Notes under the pieces: model-generated
Databases searched by the model: none
Seen by the model: the letters and a program-made list of their open reading frames with translations, nothing else
What the model was told of the DNA's origin: nothing
Position numbers and translations under genes: made by a program
Shown: in pieces, positions 13,623-20,221 of the stretch
Position numbering within the stretch: the first letter of the stretch is position 1
Layout: each line of letters begins with the position of its first letter
Assembly (NCBI GenBank): GCA_009922405.1
Contig: RFVZ01000013.1
Location: forward strand, 1 to 20,221
Length of the DNA: 20,221 nt
Reading direction: 5' to 3'
Source of the DNA: Betaproteobacteria bacterium
GTDB lineage: Bacteria; Pseudomonadota; Gammaproteobacteria; Burkholderiales; Burkholderiaceae_E

Positions 13623-14756
13623 TCAACGCTCAACGAGGATTCGAAGCATCCGGCGCAGCGGCTCGGCCGCGCCCCACAGCAACTGATCACCGCAGGTAAA
13701 TGCACCGAGATATTCGGGGCCCATCGCGAGCGAATGCAGACGTCCGATCGGGACCCGGAGTGAACCCGTCACAGCAGCCGGCGTCAGCTCGCGCTCTGAA
13801 CGCTCGCGCTCGTTGGGGACAACCTTGACCCAGCTGTTGCCCTCCGCCAACAGTCCGCTCACCTCATCGATCGGAATGGCCTCACGCAGCTTGATCGTCA
13901 GCCCCTGCGAATGACAGCGCATTGCGCCAACCCGGACACAGAGCCCATCGACCGGGATGCTCCCGGAGCTTCGAAACGCCGGGCCACCAAGGATCTTGTT
14001 GAGCTCTGCCCCGCCCTTCCACTCCTCCTTGGATTGGCCATGATCAACCGGAACATCGATCCAGGGAATCAATGACCCGGCCAGAGGGACGCCGCGGAAA
14101 TGTTGGGTTGGCAGATCGGTGCCGCGGATAGCCGCCGTCACCTTGCGGTCGATCTCAAGAATTGCCGACGACGGATCCGCCAACTCAGCGGCTACAGACC
14201 GGTGCAACACGCCCATCTGCTGAAGCAGCTCGCGCATGTTTTGAGCGCCCGCACCCGATGCGGCCTGATAGGTCATGGCGCTGATCCACTCAACGTGCCC
14301 TGCACGCAGCAATCCGCCCATCGCCATCATCATCAAAGAGACGGTGCAGTTACCGCCAATGAAATCGCGAACACCCGCTTTGAGTCCCGCGTCAATGACC
14401 TCCCGGTTAACGGGATCCAACACGATCAGTGCGTGATCGCGCATCCGCAAGGTAGATGCTGCATCAATCCAGATACCTCGCCAGCCAGCCGCGCGTAACT
14501 GCGGATAAATCGCCTGTGTCCAGTCCCCGCCCTGGCAGGTCAGAACCACATCCATCCGAGCCAGCGCGGTCAGATCGGCGGCATCCATAAGCTTCGATTC
14601 GCCGCCTGCCTGACCCAGTGCGGGTGCTTCGCCCCCCGCATTGGAGGTGCTGAAGAAGGTGGGTTCAATGTGTGCGAAGTCCCCCTCGGACTGCATCCGG
14701 TCGAGCAGGACCGACCCAACCATTCCACGCCATCCCACCATTCCAACACGTAGCAC
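13623..14756 (-). CDS. asd: Aspartate-semialdehyde dehydrogenase
   Basis: A 377-residue NADPH-dependent enzyme that reduces beta-aspartyl phosphate to aspartate semialdehyde, the precursor of lysine and diaminopimelate, threonine and methionine. The start is GTG at 14756 giving (M)LRVGMVGWRGMVGSVLLDRM, the Gram-negative Asd N-terminus with the GxxGMVG nucleotide loop. The catalytic cysteine is Cys137 in FIGGNCTVSLMMMAMGGL (132-149), matching Cys135 of E. coli. The SAMTYQAASGAGAQNMREL segment and CVRVGAMRCHSQ substrate-binding region follow. Length is as in the gammaproteobacterial type (about 370). The gene begins 2 bases after the leuB stop, using a ribosome site inside leuB. The product is essential for cell-wall synthesis in most Gram-negative bacteria. 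Confidence 0.97.
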   Translation of the reverse strand: MLRVGMVGWRGMVGSVLLDRMQSEGDFAHIEPTFFSTSNAGGEAPALGQAGGESKLMDAADLTALARMDVVLTCQGGDWTQAIYPQLRAAGWRGIWIDAASTLRMRDHALIVLDPVNREVIDAGLKAGVRDFIGGNCTVSLMMMAMGGLLRAGHVEWISAMTYQAASGAGAQNMRELLQQMGVLHRSVAAELADPSSAILEIDRKVTAAIRGTDLPTQHFRGVPLAGSLIPWIDVPVDHGQSKEEWKGGAELNKILGGPAFRSSGSIPVDGLCVRVGAMRCHSQGLTIKLREAIPIDEVSGLLAEGNSWVKVVPNERERSERELTPAAVTGSLRVPIGRLHSLAMGPEYLGAFTCGDQLLWGAAEPLRRMLRILVER

Positions 14757-14758
14757 GT

Positions 14759-15829
14759 TCAGTCTCCTAATGCGGCAACGACTGCGTCACCCATCGCCCG
14801 ACAACCAACAGTGGACTCACCCGCCTGCGCGATGTCGCCCGTTCTGAAGCCGCGTGCCAGCACCAAACGCACAGCCTGTTCGACCCGAAGCGCAGCCGCC
14901 GCCTGGTCGAGCGAGTAACGCAACATCATGGCCAAGGAAAGAATCGTCGCAAGCGGATTCGCCAAATCCTGACCGGCAATATCGGGGGCCGAACCATGAA
15001 TCGGTTCGTACATGCCAAAGCCCTCTGCATTGAGCGAAGCACTGGGCAGCAAACCAATCGAGCCGGTCAGCATCGAGGCCTCGTCCGACAGGATGTCGCC
15101 AAACATGTTTCCGGCCAGAATGACGTCGAACTGTCGGGGATTACGCACCAGTTGCATCGCGGCGTTGTCTACGAGCATATGCACCAGGGTGACATCGGGA
15201 TACTCACGACCCACCTCGGTCACGACGTCCTTCCAAAGCTGGGTGGTCTCGAGCACGTTGCTTTTATCAATCGAGGTCACGCGCGCCGAGCGCTTTCGCG
15301 CCGCCTGAAACGCCGAATGCGCAATCCGCCGGATCTCGCCTTCGGTATAGCGCATTGTGTCGAAACCCTCGCGCTCGCCGGCCTCGTTGATCCGGATACC
15401 GCGGGGCTGGCCAAAATAAATATCGCTGGTCAGTTCCCGAACGATCAGCAGGTCCAGTCCGAGGACGAGTTCATGCTTGAGTGGACTCGCATGGGCTAAC
15501 TCGTCGTAGACCAGCGCCGGACGCAAATTGGCAAACAGATCGAAACGTTTGCGCAACCGCAGCAACCCTTGCTCGGGGCGCTGAGCGCGAGGGAGACCGT
15601 CATATTGTGGGCCACCGACTGCCCCAAACAGGATCGCGTCAGCACCAGCGCACAGCCGCTCGGTCGCCTCCGGCAGCGGATCACCGGCGGCATCTACGGC
15701 GGCACCCCCAACCAGACCATGCTCGATCTCGGCATGTAATCCGTCGCGAACCAACACGTCGAGAACCCGCAGCGCCTGCGCTGTGATCTCGGACCCGATG
15801 CCGTCGCCGGCAAGCACCGCAATCTTCAT
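14759..15829 (-). CDS. leuB: 3-isopropylmalate dehydrogenase
   Basis: A 356-residue NAD-dependent decarboxylating dehydrogenase, third step of the leucine branch, converting 3-isopropylmalate to 2-oxoisocaproate. Starting at ATG 15829 it begins MKIAVLAGDGIGSEI, the usual family N-terminus. Further marks are 'ANLRPALVYDELAHASPLK' (about 100-118), RELTSDIYFGQPRGI (131-145), IDKSNVLETTQLWKDV (about 187-202), the GNMFGDILSDEASMLTGSIG block (240-259) with metal-binding aspartates, and the nucleotide-selecting HGSAPDIAG (278-286). An open frame extends 21 codons upstream over the leuD stop, but the ribosome site and homology fix the start at 15829. It follows leuD by 16 bases and precedes asd by 2. 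Confidence 0.97.
   Translation of the reverse strand: MKIAVLAGDGIGSEITAQALRVLDVLVRDGLHAEIEHGLVGGAAVDAAGDPLPEATERLCAGADAILFGAVGGPQYDGLPRAQRPEQGLLRLRKRFDLFANLRPALVYDELAHASPLKHELVLGLDLLIVRELTSDIYFGQPRGIRINEAGEREGFDTMRYTEGEIRRIAHSAFQAARKRSARVTSIDKSNVLETTQLWKDVVTEVGREYPDVTLVHMLVDNAAMQLVRNPRQFDVILAGNMFGDILSDEASMLTGSIGLLPSASLNAEGFGMYEPIHGSAPDIAGQDLANPLATILSLAMMLRYSLDQAAAALRVEQAVRLVLARGFRTGDIAQAGESTVGCRAMGDAVVAALGD
14764..14768 (-). promoter_or_regulatory. Ribosome-binding site for the asd GTG start
   Basis: AGGAG on the minus strand lies 7 bases before GTG 14756 and overlaps the last codons of leuB. The good spacing supports the non-ATG start and coupled translation. Confidence 0.75.
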
Positions 15830-15834
15830 CAATT

Positions 15835-15839
15835 TCCCT
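15835..15839 (-). promoter_or_regulatory. Ribosome-binding site deciding the leuB start
   Basis: AGGGA on the minus strand lies 5 bases before ATG 15829, in the 16-base gap after leuD. It supports this start over the 63-base longer open frame. Confidence 0.7.
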
Positions 15840-15845
15840 ATCGTT

Positions 15846-16505
15846 TTAATTCGAAGGACCGAGTGTTCGCCCGAGCCAGGGCTGTTCGGCAAGTCGGCGC
15901 GCCTCGAACTCCCGAATCAGGTCCGCATGCCGCAACGTCAGACCAATATCGTCAAAGCCGTTCATCAGACACCAGCGCCTGTGCGAGTCCACCTCAAACG
16001 AGAAGGCGATGGACCCATCGGGGGAGACAACCCGTTGCTCGCCCAAATCGATGACCAACTCGAACCCGGGGAATACGGCCGCGTCGGCGAACAAGCGGTC
16101 AACCGCTGAGTCCGGCAGGACGATCGGCAACAGACCATTCTTGAAACAATTATTAAAAAAGATGTCGGCAAAGCTGGGGGCGATGACCGCGCGAAATCCA
16201 TAGTCCTGCAATGCCCAGGGCGCGTGCTCGCGGCTTGACCCACAACCAAAATTGCGGCGCGCCAACAAAATGCTGGCGCCCCGGTAACGCGATTCATTAA
16301 GCACGAACTCCGGATTGAGCGGACGCCGACTGCAGTCTTGACCAGGCTCGCCTTTGTCGAGATACCGCCAACCGTCAAACAAATTCACGCCGAAACCCGT
16401 GCGATGGATCGACTTTAAGAACTGCTTCGGAATAATGGCATCGGTATCGACATTGGCACGATCCAGTGGGGCTACCAAGCCGCGATGCACGGTAAATTGA
16501 TCCAT
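15846..16505 (-). CDS. leuD: 3-isopropylmalate dehydratase small subunit
   Basis: A 219-residue subunit that pairs with LeuC to isomerise 2-isopropylmalate to 3-isopropylmalate. The N-terminal 'GLVAPLDRANVDTDAIIPKQ' (9-28), the FGCGSSREHAPWALQDYGFRAVIAPSFADIF block (about 86-116), and the following FKNGLLPI are standard for the swivelling domain. The C-terminal FSFEVDSHRRWCLMNGFDDIGLTL aligns with the usual LeuD end. Length is slightly above the E. coli protein (201), mostly from a C-terminal helix (FEARRLAEQPWLGR). An AGGA lies about 10 bases before the ATG. The gene follows leuC after 28 bases that show no structure. Confidence 0.97.
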   Translation of the reverse strand: MDQFTVHRGLVAPLDRANVDTDAIIPKQFLKSIHRTGFGVNLFDGWRYLDKGEPGQDCSRRPLNPEFVLNESRYRGASILLARRNFGCGSSREHAPWALQDYGFRAVIAPSFADIFFNNCFKNGLLPIVLPDSAVDRLFADAAVFPGFELVIDLGEQRVVSPDGSIAFSFEVDSHRRWCLMNGFDDIGLTLRHADLIREFEARRLAEQPWLGRTLGPSN

Positions 16506-16533
16506 GGTCTAGGTCCTGTTCCTGGCCTTTGAT

Positions 16534-17949
16534 TCAGGCGAGTTGGCGCACGTCGACGAAATGCCCGGCAATGCCCGCCGCGGCCGCCATCGCTGGGCTC
16601 ACGAGATGGGTGCGGCCCCCGGTTCCCTGGCGCCCCTCGAAATTACGGTTACTCGTACTGGCGCACCGCTCCCCCGCCTCGAGCCGGTCATCGTTCATCG
16701 CGAGGCACATCGAGCAACCCGGTTCACGCCACTCAAAGCCTGCATCTCGAAAAATCTGATCCAGCCCTTCGGCTTCGGCCTGCGCCTTCACCAAGCCAGA
16801 ACCCGGGACCACCAGGACCTGCCGAACGGAATCCGCTTTGCGACGACCCCGCGCGACCCATGCAGCCGCTCGCAAATCCTCTATTCGTGAATTCGTACAA
16901 GAACCGATAAAGACCCGATCGATCCGGATGTCGGTAATTGGTGTGTTGGGGACGAGGCCCATGTACTGCAAGGCCCGCTCATAACCTTCACGCCGCCCCG
17001 CATCCTTCTCGCGATCAGGGTCTGGTACGCGCCCATCAATCGTCGTCACCATTTCGGGCGACGTTCCCCAGGTCACCTGGGGCTTGATCGTTGCCGCATC
17101 AAGAAGGACTTCAGCATCAAAACAGGCATCGTCATCGCTGACCAATCCACGCCAGAGCGCGAGGGCCTGATCCCACTCCGCGCCCTGCGGCGCCATGGGG
17201 CGACCGCGCAAGTAAGCGATGGTTGTGTCGTCAACTGCGACCATGCCGGCGCGGGCACCCGCCTCGATCGACATGTTGCACATCGTCATGCGACCTTCCA
17301 TCGACAAGGCTCGAACCGCACTGCCAGCAAATTCGATGGCATAACCGGTTCCGCCAGCGGTTCCGATCTGTCCAATCACTGCCAACACGAGGTCCTTGGC
17401 AGTAACGCCGCGGCCAACGACGCCCTCAATGCGAACTCGCATCCGCTTCATCGGCCGCGCAACGAGAGTTTGGGTGCCGAGCACATGCTCCACCTCGCTG
17501 GTTCCGATCCCGAAAGCCAAACAAGCAAACGCGCCGTGCGTGCTGGTATGACTGTCGCCGCAAACCACCGTCATGCCAGGCAGGGTTGCGCCCTGCTCCG
17601 GGCCAATCACATGGACGATGCCCTGACGCCGATCAGCGATATCAAAATAAGTCAGCTGGTGCGCACGCGCATTGTGATCGAGCGTCTGGACTTGTAATCG
17701 GGCGATCTCGTCCGTGATACCCGCGACCCCCGCTGAACGATCTGTGGTGGGCACGTTATGGTCGACCACTGCCAGATTGGCAGACCCGCGCCAGAGAGGT
17801 CGCCCCGCAAGCTTTAGACCTTCGAAAGCCTGCGGGCTGGTGACTTCATGCACCAGATGGCGGTCGATGTAAAGCAAACACGTGCCGTCATCCGCGCGGT
17901 GAACGACGTGCGAGTCCCAGAGTTTGTCGTACAGAGTGCGAGCAAGCAT
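16534..17949 (-). CDS. leuC: 3-isopropylmalate dehydratase large subunit
   Basis: A 471-residue aconitase-family subunit carrying a [4Fe-4S] cluster. Starting at ATG 17949 it begins MLARTLYDKLWDSHVV; the in-frame TTG two codons upstream is less likely. The cluster cysteines are Cys351 in VFIGSCTNSRIEDL and Cys412 and Cys415 in 'EPGCSMCLAMN'. The VCGDSHTSTHGAFACLAFGIGTSEVEHVL block near residue 130 and the RNFEGRQGTGGRTHLVSP block near 437 are also typical. It is the first gene of the minus-strand biosynthetic block and begins 31 bases after the yihY stop. No leucine-rich leader peptide or clear promoter is visible in that gap, so its promoter would lie inside yihY or farther upstream. Confidence 0.97.
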   Translation of the reverse strand: MLARTLYDKLWDSHVVHRADDGTCLLYIDRHLVHEVTSPQAFEGLKLAGRPLWRGSANLAVVDHNVPTTDRSAGVAGITDEIARLQVQTLDHNARAHQLTYFDIADRRQGIVHVIGPEQGATLPGMTVVCGDSHTSTHGAFACLAFGIGTSEVEHVLGTQTLVARPMKRMRVRIEGVVGRGVTAKDLVLAVIGQIGTAGGTGYAIEFAGSAVRALSMEGRMTMCNMSIEAGARAGMVAVDDTTIAYLRGRPMAPQGAEWDQALALWRGLVSDDDACFDAEVLLDAATIKPQVTWGTSPEMVTTIDGRVPDPDREKDAGRREGYERALQYMGLVPNTPITDIRIDRVFIGSCTNSRIEDLRAAAWVARGRRKADSVRQVLVVPGSGLVKAQAEAEGLDQIFRDAGFEWREPGCSMCLAMNDDRLEAGERCASTSNRNFEGRQGTGGRTHLVSPAMAAAAGIAGHFVDVRQLA

Positions 17950-17980
17950 GGTCAATCCGAAGGCGATTCAGAACACTTGA

Positions 17981-19216
17981 TTATGCCAGCGACCGTGTCG
18001 CCGCGATGATTTCAAGCGATCGATCGAGCGGGGCGAGATCGGCCAGGCGATGCTCAGCCCCCGCCCGTTCGCCCAACCATAGCCACTCAAAGAGCGGGCG
18101 AAGGGTCAATTGCGACGGGTCCCGCACCAGGACCCAAACCTCATCCCAGATCGCAACATTCATTGACCCCACCGTAGGCGCCAGGCGGCGCAGATAGCCA
18201 GCCCGTTCGAGCAAGAGAGACACCAGCGACGCCGATGTCGCGTCCCCGTTAAAAAGTGGTTTCAAGGCCGCAGCAGTTCTCGGCGGGCCAGAGCTTTTCG
18301 CCGATGCAGTGAGCGCCATGAGGACCTCGCGGGCGAGCGCGAATTGGGCACCGGGAGATTCAGACGCACTAGTCCTGGAAGCAACGCCCCATCGCGGCAG
18401 GTTCGCCGCTACTAAGGCTCCGGCAAGAACAACCAACCACAGGGTGTAGAGCCAGACCAAAAACGCAGGCAACGCGGCGAAGGTCCCATAAACCACGGTG
18501 AAACTGTCGACCTGACGGACGTACCACGCAAAGCCCCCCTTCAAAAACTCAAGAGCAAGGCCAGCAAACGCCCCCGCAAGAAGCGCATCGCGCCAGCGCA
18601 CGAGGGTGTTGGGCAACAGACGATAGAGCAGCGAGACCGCAACGGTCGTCATCAACCAGGGAACGATATCGGTCCATGCGCTCGCCGCCACTGCGCCCTT
18701 ATGGCCGAGCGACCGCGTGACAGTCCAAAAATAAGAATGAATTGCTACGCTGCCACCGGCCAGTAACGGCCCCAGGGTCATGATCGTCCAATAAAGTGCA
18801 AGCCTATGCGCCCATGGCCTGCGGTCAGCAACGCCCCAGATCCCGTCGAGCGTGCGCTCGATCGTTCGCAGGGCCGACAAGGCCGTCAGAAAAAGAATAA
18901 AGATTCCAACGACTGACAACTTATCGGCCTTTGATGCGAATTGATTCACGTACTGCACCACCGTTTCGCTAAAGGCCGGGGGAAACAGTTGACTGGCAAA
19001 AAACGCTTGCAGGGAACCACGCAAGTCACCAAACGCTGGCAGGATCGTGAGCACTGAAAACGCGATTGCGACCATCGGCACTACGGCCAGTAGCGACAAG
19101 AAAGCGAGGCTAGAGGCCGTCTGGGCCACCCGCGCTTCGCGAGCCCGCATCGACAGCAAGCGCAAGAATGCCGTCGCATCCAGGACGGATGGGCGGTTGG
19201 CAAAAGCATCGGTCAT
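17981..19216 (-). CDS. YihY/BrkB family inner-membrane protein
   Basis: A 411-residue membrane protein from the ATG at 19216, or 425 residues from another in-frame ATG at 19258 that has no visible ribosome site. About six membrane helices occupy residues 35-275. Conserved family segments are SSLAFLSLLAVVPMVAIAF, SALRTIERTLDGIWGV, and LLYRLLPNTLVRWRDALLAGAFAGLALEFLKGGFAWYV, ending with VYGTFAALPAFLVWLYTLWLVVLAGA. The last 130 residues are soluble and helical, with a winged-helix-like character. The family was once labelled ribonuclease BN or virulence factor BrkB; the ribonuclease name was a misassignment and the function is unknown. It is divergent from wrbA, with 70 bases or fewer between them, and lies directly upstream of leuC on the same strand. 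Confidence 0.88.
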   Translation of the reverse strand: MTDAFANRPSVLDATAFLRLLSMRAREARVAQTASSLAFLSLLAVVPMVAIAFSVLTILPAFGDLRGSLQAFFASQLFPPAFSETVVQYVNQFASKADKLSVVGIFILFLTALSALRTIERTLDGIWGVADRRPWAHRLALYWTIMTLGPLLAGGSVAIHSYFWTVTRSLGHKGAVAASAWTDIVPWLMTTVAVSLLYRLLPNTLVRWRDALLAGAFAGLALEFLKGGFAWYVRQVDSFTVVYGTFAALPAFLVWLYTLWLVVLAGALVAANLPRWGVASRTSASESPGAQFALAREVLMALTASAKSSGPPRTAAALKPLFNGDATSASLVSLLLERAGYLRRLAPTVGSMNVAIWDEVWVLVRDPSQLTLRPLFEWLWLGERAGAEHRLADLAPLDRSLEIIAATRSLA

Positions 19217-19272
19217 TGGATATTCGGTCCGTGCGGGTAAGCCCATCTCGGGGGCCATGTTACTGAGCCCAT
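19213..19272 (-). CDS. Possible 19-residue leader peptide upstream of yihY
   Basis: A 20-codon open frame (MGSVTWPPRWAYPHGPNIQ and stop) starts at ATG 19272, preceded by an AAGG site 4 bases upstream. Its TGA overlaps the yihY ATG at 19216 as ATGA. This would explain how yihY is translated without its own ribosome site. The frame is too short to have coding statistics, so it may be chance. It has no recognisable relatives that I know of. Confidence 0.25.
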   Translation of the reverse strand: MGSVTWPPRWAYPHGPNIQ

Positions 19273-19286
19273 GTTACCTTCACCGA

Positions 19287-19916
19287 ATGCAAGAAATCCT
19301 GGTCCTTTACTGGAGTCGTAACGGCTCAACGCGCCGTCTGGCCGACGCCATCGCCGAAGGGATCGAATCGGTTCCCGGCCTCGGTGCCCGTTTACGCACG
19401 GTGCCCGATGTGTCGACAGTCTGTGCCGCAGTGGCGCCCGAAATCCCGGAACAAGGGCCGCCATACGCCGAATTGCGGGATCTCGAAGAATGTATCGGCC
19501 TGGCCTTGGGTTCGCCCACCCGCTTTGGCAACATGGCTTCCGCACTAAAGCATTTTCTGGACACCACGACGCCTGTGTGGATGGCGGGCGGCTTGGCCGG
19601 CAAGCCTGCAGCCGTGTTTACGTCAACGGGTAGCCTGCACGGCGGCCAAGAAACGACCCTGGTCAGCATGATGCTGCCGCTGTTGCATCACGGCATGCTG
19701 ATCGTCGGCCTGCCATACACGAACCCCGAACTCTCTCGCACCCAACGGGGCGGAACCCCCTACGGCGCCTCTCACGTGGCCGGCTCAGATAACAGCGCAA
19801 CGCTAGACGCCGACGAACGTCGACTCGCACATGCGCAGGGGCGCCGGCTTGGTGAGACCGCCCTCGCCCTGTCCTCTGCTGCCGCTGCTGCTGCAACGGC
19901 CTCCGGGCGCCGCTAA
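19287..19916 (+). CDS. wrbA: WrbA-like NAD(P)H:quinone oxidoreductase (flavodoxin fold)
   Basis: A 209-residue FMN-binding protein. It begins MQEILVLYWSRNGSTRRLADAIAEGI, where YWSRNGSTR is the phosphate-binding loop of flavodoxin-like proteins. 'GLALGSPTRFGNMASALKHF' (71-90) and 'LAGKPAAVFTSTGSLHGGQE' (103-122) are the WrbA signature, followed by 'GGTPYGASHVAG' (155-166). WrbA proteins reduce quinones by two electrons, which limits redox cycling. The C-terminal Ala-rich stretch (about 197-205) is low-complexity and probably a disordered tail. An in-frame ATG 30 bases upstream (19257) would add ten residues, but the family N-terminus and the conserved MQEILVL point to 19287. The stop overlaps the start of the next gene as TAATG. 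Paralogue naming is uncertain, so wrbA is used at family level. Confidence 0.88.
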   Translation: MQEILVLYWSRNGSTRRLADAIAEGIESVPGLGARLRTVPDVSTVCAAVAPEIPEQGPPYAELRDLEECIGLALGSPTRFGNMASALKHFLDTTTPVWMAGGLAGKPAAVFTSTGSLHGGQETTLVSMMLPLLHHGMLIVGLPYTNPELSRTQRGGTPYGASHVAGSDNSATLDADERRLAHAQGRRLGETALALSSAAAAAATASGRR

Positions 19917-20221
19917 TGGCGATGCTGCGCCACTTAACCGTCGGAGGGGTCGGCGCCCTGATTTTATTAGGCCTGCTTTGGGAAGTCTGGCTTGCCCCAC
20001 TGCGACCCGGCGGCAGCATGCTTTTCCTCAAGGTCATCCCACTCCTCATGCTGATGCCTGGGCTTTGGCAGGGCAAGCGTCGATCGGTTCAGGCACTTTC
20101 CCTTGTGATTCAGATTTACCTCACCGAAGGGCTCGTGCGGGCCACGAGCGATCCAGGTTTCTCCGCCAAGCTCGCATGGCTTGAGACGGCCCTTTCAACG
20201 ATGGTTTTTGCCACCACGCTG
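19916..20221 (+). CDS. DUF2069 family membrane protein (3' end beyond window)
   Basis: The first 102 codons of a gene starting with ATG in the TAATG overlap with wrbA; the frame is open to the last base. The protein is hydrophobic: helix 1 about residues 8-24, helix 2 about 36-52, helix 3 about 58-72 and part of helix 4 from about 85. LLWEVWLAPLRPGG followed by 'KVIPLLMLMPGLWQGKR', 'IQIYLTEGLVRATSD' and the final helix match DUF2069, a small four-helix inner-membrane family of about 120-130 residues with no known function. In betaproteobacteria the family is commonly found after a wrbA-like gene, as here. Probably only about 20-30 residues are missing. Confidence 0.85.
   Translation, partial: MAMLRHLTVGGVGALILLGLLWEVWLAPLRPGGSMLFLKVIPLLMLMPGLWQGKRRSVQALSLVIQIYLTEGLVRATSDPGFSAKLAWLETALSTMVFATTL

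Noticed and set aside
15830..15892. N-terminal extension of LeuB by 21 residues
   Set aside because: It would overlap leuD, lacks similarity to LeuB, and a good ribosome site precedes the ATG at 15829.
17950..17980. Leucine leader peptide or attenuator before leuC
   Set aside because: The gap is only 31 bases and contains no leucine codon run, hairpin or T-tract.
19047..19286. Longer wrbA frame starting inside yihY
   Set aside because: The first 80 codons are antisense to yihY and the flavodoxin fold begins exactly at 19287.

Overview
The window looks like ordinary chromosomal DNA of a betaproteobacterium, most likely of the order Burkholderiales. It is GC-rich and densely coded. The clearest taxonomic signal is gene order. 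On the minus strand, read from high to low coordinates, it runs leuC-leuD-leuB-asd-fimV-like-truA-trpF-trpB-trpA-accD-folC-dedD-cvpA-purF-metZ. I recognise this as the conserved biosynthetic block of betaproteobacteria. The exact genus cannot be fixed from the sequence alone. I see no tRNA, rRNA, CRISPR array, insertion sequence, phage gene or attachment site, and no gene-free stretch longer than about 70 bases.

Layout. (1) Bases 1-2321, plus strand: the 3' end of a tctC gene, then tctB and tctA, the three parts of a tripartite tricarboxylate transporter (TTT family). The downstream end of tctA runs 39 bases into the convergent metZ. (2) Bases 2283-17949, minus strand: the fifteen-gene block. 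Genes are separated by 2-65 bases or overlap by 4-8 bases, which suggests one long transcription unit or a few nested ones with translational coupling. (3) Bases 17981-19216, minus strand: a YihY/BrkB-family membrane protein upstream of leuC. (4) Bases 19287-20221, plus strand: a WrbA-like flavodoxin, then a DUF2069 membrane protein whose start overlaps the wrbA stop and which runs off the window.

How the genes work together. leuCDB performs the steps after isopropylmalate synthase in leucine synthesis. asd is the branch point to lysine, methionine and threonine. metZ makes homocysteine by direct sulfhydrylation. trpFBA completes tryptophan synthesis, with trpE, trpG, trpD and trpC elsewhere. 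accD and folC supply fatty-acid and folate precursors. purF opens purine synthesis. truA modifies tRNA. fimV-like, dedD and cvpA encode envelope proteins carried inside this metabolic operon.

I found no convincing undescribed system. The points most worth a second look are: a short FimV-like protein carrying a perfect 9-bp tandem repeat; a TctA whose second-half signature departs from the usual TTT motif; an insertion in MetZ; a long charged Lys-Pro-Glu linker in DedD; a possible 19-residue leader peptide coupled to yihY; and small inverted or direct repeats at the tctA/metZ, asd/fimV and cvpA/purF junctions.
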